DNA from: JAWWBG01 sp033721095
GTDB lineage: Bacteria; Actinomycetota; Nitriliruptoria; Nitriliruptorales; Nitriliruptoraceae
Direction of reading: 5' to 3'
DNA: 25,852 nucleotides
NCBI GenBank assembly: GCA_033721095.1
Contig: JAWWBG010000008.1
Span: 1-25,852 of the forward strand
The notes under the pieces are model-generated. The model searched no databases. It was not told the origin of the DNA and saw nothing but the letters and a program-made list of their open reading frames with translations. This document shows, in pieces, positions 6,509 to 16,712 of this stretch (the stretch's first letter is position 1; each line of letters opens with the position of its first letter). The translations under genes and the position numbers were made by a program.

Positions 6509-8815
6509 CTAGAGCAGGCCCTGCTCCTGGGCGTTCTCGATGTCCTCCGGCGACCACAGCACGTCGCGCGCCTTCGAGCCTTCGTTGGGACCGACAACGC
6601 CGAGCTGCTCGAGCTCGTCCATCAGCCGTCCCGCTCGCGCGAACCCGATTCGCAGCTTGCGCTGGAGCATCGAGGTCGAACCCAGCCCCGAGTTCACGAC
6701 CTCGACGGCGGCGCGCGCCAGCAGTGCCTCGTCGGAGTTGTCGTCACCGGAACGCCGTGCGTCGACGGCGCTGGCGTCATCACCCTCCTTGACGACGCCG
6801 TCTATGAAGTCGGCTTCGCGCTGCTTCTTGCACCAGCCGACGATGGACTCGACTTCCTTCTCGGTGACGAAGCAGCCCTGGAGCCGTGACGGCTTGCCCT
6901 GGCTGGCCGGCAGGAACAGCATGTCGCCGTGGCCGACGAGCTTCTCGGCGCCGGCGCCATCGAGGATCGTGCGCGAGTCCGTCTGCGACGCAACGGCCAA
7001 CGCCAGCCGCGACGGGATGTTGGCCTTGATCAGGCCGGTGATGACGTCGACCGACGGACGCTGGGTGGCGATGACCATGTGGATGCCGACGGCCCGCGCC
7101 ATCTGGGCGATCCGGCAGATCGCGTCCTCGACGTCGCGTGGGGCGACCAGCATGAGGTCGGCCAGCTCGTCGATCACGAGCAGGATGTAGGGCATGTGCC
7201 GGTAGGTCTCGGCCTCCTCGGCCGTGACGGCGGGCACGTTGCCGGCGGCGACCGCGTCGTTGTAGCCGTCGATGTTGCGGAACCCGAGACGCGCCAGCGT
7301 CTCGTACCGCATCTCCATCTCCTTGACGCACCACTGCACGGCGTCGGTGGCGCGCTTGGGGTCGGTGACGACGGGCGTGAGCAGGTGCGGCGCGCCCTGG
7401 TAGGCGTTGAGCTCGACGCGCTTGGGGTCGATGAGGATCATCCGGACCTGGTCGGGTCGCGTACGCATGACGACCGAGGTGATGAACGAGTTGAGGGTCA
7501 CCGACTTCCCCGAGCCGGTGGCCCCCGACACCAGCAGGTGCGGCATGGTGGTGAGGTTGACCATGGCCGGGTTGCCGGCGATGTCGACGCCGAGCGCGAC
7601 CGTGAGAGGACCGGGTTCGGCCTTGGCGGTGTCCGACCGGAGGATGTCGCCGAGGGTGATCAGGTCACGCTGGTGGTTGGGGACCTCGACCCCGATGGCG
7701 GACTTGCCGGGGATGGGGGCGACGATGCGGATGTCGGGCGCAGCCAGGGCGTAGGCAATGTCGTCGCCGAGGCTGGCCACCTTCTTGACCTGGACCCCGG
7801 GGCCGAGCTCGATCTCGAACCGGGTGACGGTCGGGCCCCGGGACCACGCCGACACCTGGGCGTCGACCGCGAACTGGTCGAGTGTCTCCTGCAGCGTCGC
7901 GACCTGGGCCTTGATGTGGGCCTGGTTCTGCTTGCCCTGCGACCGTCCGGTGGCCAACAGGTCGAGCGGGGGCAGGCGGTAGTCGGCCCAGTCGGCGATG
8001 GGCTTGACCTTCGTGGCCTTCTGGGTCGCGACGACCGCCGCCGGCTTGGGCGGCTCGGGTGCCCGGCCGGCCGCCTGGTCGGCGGCACTGCGCCCGTTCT
8101 CCAGGGTGGGCTGCTCCACGGTCTTGCCCGCGAGCGTGGCACGGATGGGCGTCTTGGGGATCTCGCTGGTGTCGTCGGCCCGCGGTGCCGCCGGGCGAGC
8201 CTTGCGGACCGCCGCCGGTCCGGGTTCCTCCGTGACGTCGGCAACACCGGTGCGGAAGGCCGCCAGGAGCGTCGCGACCGACGTCCGGGTCAGGATCAGG
8301 AGTCCGACGAGCCCGACCGCGATGAGGACCGCGCTGGCACCCCAGCCGGACACGCCGATCTCGAGCGGGCGGGCCACGACCCAGCCGAGCACGCCGCCAC
8401 CGGGCCAGAGCGCCTTGACCCCTTCCTCGGGACGCGGCATCCCGACGGCAAGGTGCAGGCCGCCGACCAGGGCGACCGTCAGCACGACGCCGCCGACGAC
8501 CAGGCGACCAACCTCGTCGCGAGCACGTCCGAGCACCACGACGAGGCCAAGGGCAACCAGCGCCGGCGGGAGCGAATAGGCGACGATCCCAACGAGACCG
8601 CGGAAGGTGGCTTCCAGAAAGTCGCCCACGGCACCGGCGCGCCCGCCGTAGAGGGCCAGGCCGGTGAGGACTCCGACCAGCATCAGGCCGATGCCCACGA
8701 CATCGGTCTTCTGGTCGCCGACGTGCTTGGCCAGCAGCGCAAACAGGCGTTGCAGCAGGGTTGGCGCCGGTCGACGGGTCGCGGACCGGGAACGTTGCTT
8801 GGTCGATGTCGCCAC
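6509..8815 (-). CDS. ftsK: FtsK/SpoIIIE DNA translocase
   Basis: Septal DNA pump that clears and resolves the terminus region during division. N-terminal membrane part: about four to five hydrophobic segments (residues 36-57, 69-95, 103-125, about 139-150, 159-177). A Pro/Ala-rich linker spans about 190-280. The motor has alpha/beta subdomains with Walker A GATGSGKS (431-438), Walker B YILLVIDELADLML (543-556) and the FtsK signature IATQRPSVDVITGLIKANIPSR. A C-terminal winged-helix gamma domain (about 695-760, SMLQRKLRIGFARAGRLMDELE) would read polar DNA motifs. At 768 aa it is in the normal size range for actinobacterial FtsK. The GTG start at 8815 has GGGGA upstream. All core motifs are intact, and the position near RNase J and dapA matches mycobacteria. 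Confidence 0.97.
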   Translation of the reverse strand: MATSTKQRSRSATRRPAPTLLQRLFALLAKHVGDQKTDVVGIGLMLVGVLTGLALYGGRAGAVGDFLEATFRGLVGIVAYSLPPALVALGLVVVLGRARDEVGRLVVGGVVLTVALVGGLHLAVGMPRPEEGVKALWPGGGVLGWVVARPLEIGVSGWGASAVLIAVGLVGLLILTRTSVATLLAAFRTGVADVTEEPGPAAVRKARPAAPRADDTSEIPKTPIRATLAGKTVEQPTLENGRSAADQAAGRAPEPPKPAAVVATQKATKVKPIADWADYRLPPLDLLATGRSQGKQNQAHIKAQVATLQETLDQFAVDAQVSAWSRGPTVTRFEIELGPGVQVKKVASLGDDIAYALAAPDIRIVAPIPGKSAIGVEVPNHQRDLITLGDILRSDTAKAEPGPLTVALGVDIAGNPAMVNLTTMPHLLVSGATGSGKSVTLNSFITSVVMRTRPDQVRMILIDPKRVELNAYQGAPHLLTPVVTDPKRATDAVQWCVKEMEMRYETLARLGFRNIDGYNDAVAAGNVPAVTAEEAETYRHMPYILLVIDELADLMLVAPRDVEDAICRIAQMARAVGIHMVIATQRPSVDVITGLIKANIPSRLALAVASQTDSRTILDGAGAEKLVGHGDMLFLPASQGKPSRLQGCFVTEKEVESIVGWCKKQREADFIDGVVKEGDDASAVDARRSGDDNSDEALLARAAVEVVNSGLGSTSMLQRKLRIGFARAGRLMDELEQLGVVGPNEGSKARDVLWSPEDIENAQEQGLL

Positions 8816-8853
8816 GCGCGTGTCCCCGGGCCGCTGGAAGAGGGGGCCAGAGC

Positions 8854-8859
8854 AGGGTA
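8854..8859 (-). promoter_or_regulatory. Candidate -10 element for ftsK
   Basis: Minus-strand TACCCT (8859-8854) would start transcription near 8847, leaving a leader of about 32 bases that carries the GGGGA ribosome site of ftsK. The -35 region is not convincing. Confidence 0.35.
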
Positions 8860-8946
8860 ACGGCGGACCACCCGAATGGAACTACATCCACGTCATTGCC
8901 CCGCGAGCTGCGGCGGGAACGTGGTCGGTCCCGGGAGGGTTCGTCT

Positions 8947-8952
8947 TAGGCT
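8947..8952 (+). promoter_or_regulatory. Candidate -10 element for the cyclase-ATPase gene
   Basis: TAGGCT fits TAnnnT and lies 23 bases before the GTG at 8976. The leader would contain GAAAGG (8964-8969), a good ribosome site 6 bases from the start. The -35 is weak. Confidence 0.45.
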
Positions 8953-8975
8953 GCGGCGATCGCGAAAGGCGCCCC

Positions 8976-11612
8976 GTGCCAGGTGAGCAGGCCGAGTTGC
9001 GGCCCGAGGTCGCGACGTTCCTGTTCACCGACATCGAAGGGTCGACCCGGCTCCTCGAACGCCTCGGCGACGACTTCGCCCCTCTCCTCGACACGCACCA
9101 TCGCGTGCTCCGCAAGGCGATCCAGGCCCGTCACGGCGAGGAGGTCCGCACCGAGGGTGACTCCTTCTTTGCCGTGTTTGCGTCGCCGGCGAACGCGATC
9201 GCCTGTGCGGCCGACATCCAGCGCGGGCTCGCAGCCGAGTCGTGGCCGGCCGACGGCGAGCTTCGGGTCCGCATCGGCGTCCACACCGGCGAAGCGCTCC
9301 GGCAGGGTGGCGACTGGGTGGGGTTGGCCGTCCATCGTGCAGCACGCATCATGAGCGTCGGCTGGGGCGGCCAGGTCCTCGTCTCACAGGCGACCCGGGA
9401 GGTTGTCGCTGGCGCCCTCGATGACCTCGGCCTGGAGCTCGTCGACCTCGGCGACCACCGGTTGAAGGACCTGACCGAGGCCACCCGGCTGTTCCAGCTC
9501 GGCGGCCAGGGCCTGGCGGCCGAGCACCCGGCCCTGCGCACCCTCGATGCCGTCCGCCACAACCTGCCGATCCAGCCGACCAGCTTCATCGGGCGCGACG
9601 CGGAGGTCCACCAGGTCGTCGACCTGCTCGAGAACACCCGGGTGCTCACCCTCACGGGCCCTGGGGGCACGGGCAAGACCCGGCTGTCGTTGCAGGTGGC
9701 TGCCGAGGTCGCCGACGACTTCCCCGACGGTGCCTGGTTCGTCGCCCTCGACGGCATCACCGACCCCACGCTGGTCATGTCAGCGGTCGCCGAGGCGCTG
9801 TCGCTGAACACGTCCGGCGACGATGCGCCCCTCGAGATCGTCATACGCCATCTGGTGGATCGCCGGGCGCTGCTGGTGCTGGACAACCTCGAGCAGGTGA
9901 TCGAGGCCGCGCCCGACATCGCCAAGCTCATCGCGGCCTGCGGACAGACCCGCGTGCTGGGGACCTCGCGGATCCCGCTGCAGATCTCCGGCGAACAGGA
10001 GTACCCGGTCCCGCCCCTGTCGGTTCCCGAGGAGCCCGGGCCCGGTGACCTGCTGGAGGTCGGTGCCAGCGAGGCCGTTGTCCTCTTCGTCGCTCGCGCG
10101 GCGGCCGTGCAACCGGGTTTCGCGCTGACCGCCGACAACGCGAGCGCGATCGCACGCATCGCCCGGCGGCTGGACGGCATGCCGCTGGCCCTCGAGCTGG
10201 CGGCAGCCCGGGTCAAGCTCCTCCCCGTCGACGACCTCGTCGAGCGGCTGACCCATCGGCTGGACGCTCTCGGCACCGGTGGGCGGGACCGCCCCGACCG
10301 TCAGCGGACGCTGCGGGGTGCCATCGACTGGAGCTATGACCTGCTCACCGAGCCGGCCCGCGTCCTCTTCGAACGCTGCTCGGTGTTCATGGGCGGCATG
10401 GCGCTCGACGCCGCCGAGCAGGTCTGTGGCCCGGGCCTCGACGAGGACGTGCTCGACGGCATCGCCCATCTCGTCGACCACAGCCTGCTGCGACGGCTTC
10501 CGGAGGCCGTCCCTGCACGCTTCGCCATGTACGAGACGATCCGCGAGTACGCGTGGGAACAGCTGGAGCAGCGCGGCGACCGGTCAGCCGTTCGCGATCG
10601 GCACCTCGCAGCATTCCTCGCGCTCGCGGAAGAGGCAGCTCCCCAGCTGACCACGGCCGGCGCCAGCGACTGGCTGGATCGACTCGAGGGTGAGCACGAC
10701 AACCTCCGCGCCGCGTTGGACTGGGCGGTCGCCTCGGGCAACGCCGCCGGTGCCATGCGGCTGGGGACGGCGCTGTGGCGGATGTGGCAGATCCGCGGGC
10801 ACCTGCTGGAGGGCGGTCGGCGCATGAGCGAGATCGTCGCGATGGACGGGGCGTCCGATGACCCCGCCTTGCTGGCGGCGGCCCTGGAGGCCTGCGGCGG
10901 GGTCCACTACTGGCTGGGCGAGATGGAACGCGCGCGCGACAACTACGGGGGCAGCCTCGAGCTGTACCGCCGGCTCGAGGACAAGCCGGCCACGGCCCGG
11001 GGCCTCTACAACCTCTCGTTTGCCTCGTTCCCCGACGGGATCAGGATGCAGGAGCTCGGCCGCGAGGCGCTGGCGATCTACGAGGAGCTGGGGGACGAAC
11101 ACGGCATTGCCCAGGCCAACTGGGGCCTGAGCGTGGGCGGCCTGTGGGCCAACGACTGGAACGTCGTCCTCGAGCGCGGCGACCTCGCGCTGGCCGCCTA
11201 CCGGACCTTCGACGACACGTTCGGCCTGTCGTGGGCGCTGCACATGTCCGCCCTCGCGCGCATCGGGCTGGAACAGGACCTGCCGAAGGCCAACGCCCTC
11301 GTGCACGAGGCACTGGACCTCTTCGCCGCCTCCCACGACGTCACGGGTGCCTACCTGTGCAGCACCGACATGGCCATGCTGCTGGAGCAGGCGGGCGAGT
11401 ACGAGGACGCTGTCCGGCTGCTGGGCGCCGCCGAGCGGCTCCGCGACGACCTCGGCACGGACCTGCTGGCCATCCAGGAGGAGGTCCTCCCGCGCATCGG
11501 CGCCGCCGAGGCGGCCCTCGACCCCGACCGGGTTCGCGCGCTGAAGGCCGAGGGCGGCGCGTGGTCGCTGGAGGAGCTGTTCGACTTCGCGAGAAGCCGC
11601 CAGCCGTTCTGA
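8976..11612 (+). CDS. Class III nucleotide cyclase-like domain fused to AAA/NB-ARC-type ATPase and TPR repeats
   Basis: Soluble 878-residue signalling protein, probably a nucleotide-responsive switch. Residues about 10-175 form a class III cyclase homology domain: FLFTDIEGST with metal Asp D19, TEGDSFFAVF with D62, and RIGVHTGEA. Two key positions differ from canonical cyclases: the adenine-selecting Lys is R58, and the transition-state Asn is H120 (VHRAARI; R124 kept). A P-loop ATPase follows, with FIGRDAEV, Walker A GPGGTGKT (228-235) and Walker B LLVLDN (299-304). Helical TPR-like repeats fill about 600-870. Unlike many relatives there is no LuxR or BTAD DNA-binding domain at either end. 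The GTG start is chosen for its GAAAGG site. It faces RNase J with only 6 bases between stops. Architecture is sure; cyclase activity is doubtful. Confidence 0.9.
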   Translation: MPGEQAELRPEVATFLFTDIEGSTRLLERLGDDFAPLLDTHHRVLRKAIQARHGEEVRTEGDSFFAVFASPANAIACAADIQRGLAAESWPADGELRVRIGVHTGEALRQGGDWVGLAVHRAARIMSVGWGGQVLVSQATREVVAGALDDLGLELVDLGDHRLKDLTEATRLFQLGGQGLAAEHPALRTLDAVRHNLPIQPTSFIGRDAEVHQVVDLLENTRVLTLTGPGGTGKTRLSLQVAAEVADDFPDGAWFVALDGITDPTLVMSAVAEALSLNTSGDDAPLEIVIRHLVDRRALLVLDNLEQVIEAAPDIAKLIAACGQTRVLGTSRIPLQISGEQEYPVPPLSVPEEPGPGDLLEVGASEAVVLFVARAAAVQPGFALTADNASAIARIARRLDGMPLALELAAARVKLLPVDDLVERLTHRLDALGTGGRDRPDRQRTLRGAIDWSYDLLTEPARVLFERCSVFMGGMALDAAEQVCGPGLDEDVLDGIAHLVDHSLLRRLPEAVPARFAMYETIREYAWEQLEQRGDRSAVRDRHLAAFLALAEEAAPQLTTAGASDWLDRLEGEHDNLRAALDWAVASGNAAGAMRLGTALWRMWQIRGHLLEGGRRMSEIVAMDGASDDPALLAAALEACGGVHYWLGEMERARDNYGGSLELYRRLEDKPATARGLYNLSFASFPDGIRMQELGREALAIYEELGDEHGIAQANWGLSVGGLWANDWNVVLERGDLALAAYRTFDDTFGLSWALHMSALARIGLEQDLPKANALVHEALDLFAASHDVTGAYLCSTDMAMLLEQAGEYEDAVRLLGAAERLRDDLGTDLLAIQEEVLPRIGAAEAALDPDRVRALKAEGGAWSLEELFDFARSRQPF

Positions 11613-11621
11613 CGGCCGTCA
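11610..11621. terminator. Palindrome formed by two facing stop codons
   Basis: TGACGGCCGTCA is a perfect 12-base palindrome. Its left TGA ends the cyclase gene and its right TCA is the RNase J stop read on the minus strand. With no T-run and a stem that would lack a loop, a terminator role is weak; the compactness is what is notable. Confidence 0.3.
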
Positions 11622-13274
11622 GGCCTCCAGGACGACCGGGAGGATCACCGGGCGGCGGCCCGTCTCGGACCGCCAGAACCTGGCCAGCGTCTGCACGACA
11701 TGGCGCTGGACGGCCTCGAGGTCGGCGAAGCGGGACTTCTTCATCCCCGACAGCTCGACATCGAGGGCCTTGGTGGCCTTCTCGAGCAGGTCGTCGTCGT
11801 CCTCGGCGAAGATGACGCCACGCTGGATGAGGAGCGGCGTGTCGACGACCTGACCGCGATGGGGGTCGATCGTCACGACCGCGACGCACACGCCGTCGTC
11901 GGCCAACCGCCCGCGGTCCCGCAGCACCGCGGTCCCCACGTCTGCCAGCAGCCCGTCGACGTAGACCTGGCCGGCGGGCACGCCCTCCTCGGCCAGGCGG
12001 GCCTGCCCGTCGACGAGCTCGACGACGGCGCCGTCCTCGCACAACAGCACGTGGTCGGGCGGGCAGCCCGTCGCGATGGCGATGTCGCGGTGGGCGGCCA
12101 GGTGCCGGTACTCACCGTGGACGGGGATGAACCACTCGGGCTCGACGATGTTGTGGAACAGCACGAGGTCGTCGCGGTTGGCGTGGCCGGAGACATGGAC
12201 GTCGGCGATCCCGCGGTGCACGATCCGGCAGCCCCGTCGGGCCAGTCCGTTGATCGACCGGAAGATGGCCCGCTCGTTGCCGGGGATGAGGCTCGAGGCA
12301 AGGACCACCAGGTCCCCCTCCCCCACCTCGACGTGCTTGTGTTCGCCGGCCGCCATCAGGCTCAGGGCCGAGTAGGGCTCGCCCTGCGAACCCGTGCAGA
12401 TGATCACCAGCTCGGAGGGATCGTGGCGTCCGACGTCCTCGAGCTCGACGAGGACCTCGGTGTCCAGGTCGAGGTACCCGAGCTCGGCCGCGATCGGCAT
12501 GTTGCGGATCATCGACCTGCCGACGAGCACCGGTCGGCGGCCGACCTCGGCGGCGGCGTCGAGGACCTGCTGGATCCGGTGCACGTGCGAGGCAAAGGAG
12601 GTGACGACGATGAGGCCCTCGGCCTTCGCGAACTCGTCGCGCAGCGTGGCACCGATGATGCGTTCGCTGCGGACATGGCCGGGGACGTCTGCGTTGGTCG
12701 AGTCGGCCAGCAGCAGGTCCACGCCCTCGTCGCCGAGCCGTGCCAGGTGCGCCAGGTCGGTGGGCTTGTCATCGACGGGGGTCTGGTCGAGCTTGAAGTC
12801 ACCGGAGTGGAGAATCAGCCCTTCGGGCGTGCGGAAGGCAAAGGCGCAACCGTCGGGAATCGAGTGGTTGACGGCGATGACCTCGACCTCGAACGGGTCG
12901 GCGTCGACCAGGTCGCCCGGCGCGACCTCCACCATCGGTGGGGGCTCGATGTCCTCCCACTCCTCCAGCTGGGCTTCGACGAAGGCCAGGGTCAGCTTGG
13001 TGCCGTAGACGGTCACGTCCGGGAAGTCGCGCAGGAAGTACGGCAGCGCACCGATGTGGTCCAGATGGCCGTGCGTGAGAAAGACCGCCCGGACGTCGTC
13101 GGGGCGCTCGCGCATCCAGCCCCAGTCGGGCAGGATCAGGTCGACGCCGTAGTGCTCGGGGTTGGGGAACAGCACGCCGACGTCGATGACGGCCAGGGTG
13201 CCGTCGACCTCGATGGTGGCCATGTTGCGGCCGATCTCGCCGAGGCCGCCGAGGAACGTGATCCGGACGGTCAT
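11619..13274 (-). CDS. rnj: Ribonuclease J
   Basis: Metallo-beta-lactamase/beta-CASP RNase with endonuclease and 5'-3' exonuclease activity in RNA processing and decay. The 551-residue protein shows LGGLGEIGRNM near the start, the zinc motif THGHLDH (residues 67-73; H68, H70, D72, H73), H137 (VNHSIPD) and D159 (HSGDF). The beta-CASP segment includes TSFASHVHRIQQ, IICTGSQGEP and VHVSGHANRDDL, and a C-terminal domain of the RNase J type follows. Length equals mycobacterial RNase J. The ATG at 13274 begins MTVRITFLGG; its ribosome site is poor. It lies 28 bases after dapA on the same strand, the conserved dapA-rnj arrangement, so the two are probably cotranscribed. Confidence 0.97.
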   Translation of the reverse strand: MTVRITFLGGLGEIGRNMATIEVDGTLAVIDVGVLFPNPEHYGVDLILPDWGWMRERPDDVRAVFLTHGHLDHIGALPYFLRDFPDVTVYGTKLTLAFVEAQLEEWEDIEPPPMVEVAPGDLVDADPFEVEVIAVNHSIPDGCAFAFRTPEGLILHSGDFKLDQTPVDDKPTDLAHLARLGDEGVDLLLADSTNADVPGHVRSERIIGATLRDEFAKAEGLIVVTSFASHVHRIQQVLDAAAEVGRRPVLVGRSMIRNMPIAAELGYLDLDTEVLVELEDVGRHDPSELVIICTGSQGEPYSALSLMAAGEHKHVEVGEGDLVVLASSLIPGNERAIFRSINGLARRGCRIVHRGIADVHVSGHANRDDLVLFHNIVEPEWFIPVHGEYRHLAAHRDIAIATGCPPDHVLLCEDGAVVELVDGQARLAEEGVPAGQVYVDGLLADVGTAVLRDRGRLADDGVCVAVVTIDPHRGQVVDTPLLIQRGVIFAEDDDDLLEKATKALDVELSGMKKSRFADLEAVQRHVVQTLARFWRSETGRRPVILPVVLEA

Positions 13275-13302
13275 GGGCGAGACCGCTGGTTGCGGGGGCG
13301 CG

Positions 13303-14199
13303 TCACGAGGGCCGTGCCACCCCGGCGGCATCCAGTGCCGCGAGGACGTCGTCGACGACCTCGTCGGGGCTGGCGACCATCGGCAGGCGCAGCGGTCCGG
13401 AAGGCAGCCCGAGGCGGTTCAGGGCGCCCTTGACGGGACCGGGCGAGGGATGGGCGAACAGGGCGCGGTGGAGGGGCAGCAGTCGGTCGTGGATGGCCGC
13501 GGCCTTCGCCGGCTCGTCGGGGTGCAGCCGGGCCATCTCGTCCAGCTCGTTGCCGCACAGGTGGGCCGACACCGACACGAACCCGACCGCGCCAGCCTCG
13601 AGCATGCCCAGGTTGAGTGCGTCGTCGCCGCACCAGACGTCGAAGCCGCCCTCGGCGTCGGCGGTCTCCCGGATCGTCCGAGCCGTCTTGTCGAGGTTGC
13701 CGGCCGCGTCCTTGACGCCGACGATGTTGGGAACGACCGACAGCTCGGCGAGGGTCTCGGAGGCGATCTCGAGGGCTGTGCGACCCGGGATGTCGTAGAG
13801 CACGCAGGGACGGTCGGTGGCGGCGGCGGCCGCCGTGAAATGGGCGATGAGCCCGGCCTGGCTGGGGCGGTTGTAGTAGGGGGTGACCAGCAGGATCCCG
13901 TCGACGCCCTCCTCGGTCGCGCGCGCGGTGGCCGCAACGGTCCTGGTCGTGCTGTTGCTGCCGGTGCCGATCATGACCGTGCCGCGGCCAGTCGCGACCT
14001 GCTTGACCGCGTCCAGGAGCTGCCAGGGCTCCTCGCCGGACAGGGTGGGGCTTTCGCCGGTGGTGCCGACCAGCAGCAGCGTGCTGCTGCCATTGGCCAG
14101 CAGGTGGTCAGCGAGGCGCTGGGCGCCATCGAGGTCGAGGGCACCGTCCTGGTCGAACGGCGTCACCATCGCGGTGACGACGGGGCCGAAGACGGGCAC
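13303..14199 (-). CDS. dapA: 4-hydroxy-tetrahydrodipicolinate synthase
   Basis: Condenses pyruvate with aspartate semialdehyde, the first committed step to diaminopimelate and lysine. It is a TIM-barrel enzyme of 298 residues, the normal length. Visible motifs are VVTAMVTPF (7-15), GTTGESPTL (45-53), the Schiff-base lysine K163 in GVKDAAGN, Y135 and R140 in LYDIPGRT, and TPYYN (106-110). All catalytic residues are present. The GTG start at 14199 has AAGGA 7 bases upstream. The promoter overlaps that of the divergent membrane-protein gene (14223-14229). It is followed by RNase J with a 28-base gap. Confidence 0.97.
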   Translation of the reverse strand: MPVFGPVVTAMVTPFDQDGALDLDGAQRLADHLLANGSSTLLLVGTTGESPTLSGEEPWQLLDAVKQVATGRGTVMIGTGSNSTTRTVAATARATEEGVDGILLVTPYYNRPSQAGLIAHFTAAAAATDRPCVLYDIPGRTALEIASETLAELSVVPNIVGVKDAAGNLDKTARTIRETADAEGGFDVWCGDDALNLGMLEAGAVGFVSVSAHLCGNELDEMARLHPDEPAKAAAIHDRLLPLHRALFAHPSPGPVKGALNRLGLPSGPLRLPMVASPDEVVDDVLAALDAAGVARPS

Positions 14200-14222
14200 G
14201 AGGGGTCCTTGCGTGGCGCTCC

Positions 14223-14229
14223 TATCCTA
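14223..14229. promoter_or_regulatory. Shared bidirectional -10 region between dapA and the 14262 gene
   Basis: The 7 bases TATCCTA read TATCCT on the plus strand (14223-14228) and TAGGAT on the minus strand (14229-14224). Both fit TAnnnT, so one short AT-rich patch can serve transcription in both directions. Starts would fall near 14236 for the plus gene and near 14217 for dapA. The overlap is seen directly; use in both directions is inferred. Confidence 0.5.
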
Positions 14230-14261
14230 CGTCTCCGCTCCCCGCTCCCGTCAGGACGGCC

Positions 14262-15020
14262 GTGTCACAGTGGTTGGTGCTGGCGCACGCGGGTGAAGGG
14301 GCCACCTGGCAGGCGCTCGTCACCATGCTGGGGCTGGGCGTGATCGTCGTCTTCCTGCTCGTCGTGGTCGGCCGCATCACGATTGCCCAGCCAGACGATG
14401 CCCTGCTGCCCATCGCCGGCGTGGCGGTGTTTGCGGCGCTGGCCCCTTCCATGTCGGACACGCTGTCGGACTGGGTGGGCTGGTCGCTGCCTGCGGGCGT
14501 CGCGGCCCTGGTCGGCCTGGTCCTGCACGCGACGACATCACTGAGCCTCCGGCCGCCACGGGCACTCGCTGGGGGCACGGTGGGCGTCGGCGCCCTGGCG
14601 GCCCTGGTGCTCTACGGGCCGATCGTCGACGCCTGGCATCCGCCACTGGTGTTCACCGCGCAGCGGGACGACGCCGTCATCGAGATCGTCTCACCGACCG
14701 AGGACGAGCAGCCGTCCGCCGGGGCCGTCCTCGTGGAAGTGGCCGTCACGGGCGCCACGCTGGCGACGGTCGACCTCGTCGGAGCTGCTCCGACAGACCC
14801 CGAGGAGGCGGCGCGCGTCAAGGTGCTGGTGGATGGGTTTCCGCACCTGCCCCGGTTCCGCGAGACCTGCACGGCGGACCAGCCCTGCACGAGCGTCAGC
14901 TTCGAGGTGTCGCTCGACCCCGGCCTGCACGACCTCTCGGTCGAGCTGCTGACGGCCGAGGGGGTCACGTTCGACCAGGTCGTCTTCGACGTGGTGACCT
15001 TCGAGGTCGTCCCCGCCTGA
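14262..15020 (+). CDS. Four-span membrane protein with C-terminal extracytoplasmic beta domain, function unknown
   Basis: 252 residues, no family recognised. Four hydrophobic segments occupy roughly residues 17-40, 48-63, 75-92 and 102-121. The rest (about 125-252) looks like one soluble beta-sandwich domain: IEIVSPTEDEQ, VLVEVAVTGATL and LHDLSVELLTAEG resemble Ig-like folds. Two cysteines (C203, C209, in CTADQPC) could form a disulfide, which supports an outside location. The GTG start has AGGA 5 bases upstream. The gene is divergent from dapA and convergent with the ThyX-like gene, sitting where mycobacteria have thyX directly before dapA. A sensor or envelope role is possible, but nothing in the sequence decides it. 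Confidence 0.72.
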   Translation: MSQWLVLAHAGEGATWQALVTMLGLGVIVVFLLVVVGRITIAQPDDALLPIAGVAVFAALAPSMSDTLSDWVGWSLPAGVAALVGLVLHATTSLSLRPPRALAGGTVGVGALAALVLYGPIVDAWHPPLVFTAQRDDAVIEIVSPTEDEQPSAGAVLVEVAVTGATLATVDLVGAAPTDPEEAARVKVLVDGFPHLPRFRETCTADQPCTSVSFEVSLDPGLHDLSVELLTAEGVTFDQVVFDVVTFEVVPA

Positions 15021-15038
15021 TGGCAGTCGGCCGACCCG

Positions 15039-16649
<1,611 letters not shown>

Positions 16650-16671
16650 GGGCGACTCCTGCGTGTCCGCG

Positions 16672-16687
16672 GAGCCTACGCAGGCTC
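16672..16687 (-). promoter_or_regulatory. Candidate -10 of the ThyX-like gene within an inverted repeat
   Basis: Minus-strand TAGGCT (16678-16673) fits TAnnnT and would start transcription near 16666, 17 bases before the GTG. The same bases belong to the inverted repeat GAGCCT-ACGC-AGGCTC (16672-16687). It could be an operator, or a weak terminator for the giant gene that ends 26 bases upstream at 16713. Confidence 0.4.
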
Positions 16688-16712
16688 GCCGCAGGGGCCG
16701 GATCGCCGCTTC

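Noticed and set aside
6929..8860. 643-codon open frame opposite ftsK
   Set aside because: Low-complexity Asp/Gly/Arg product without motifs; ftsK is unambiguous.
11000..11612. LuxR-type DNA-binding domain at the end of the cyclase-ATPase protein
   Set aside because: The C-terminus is TPR-like helix ending SRQPF, with no helix-turn-helix signature.
11700..13433. 577-codon open frame opposite RNase J
   Set aside because: Shadow of the RNase J codons with no recognisable fold.
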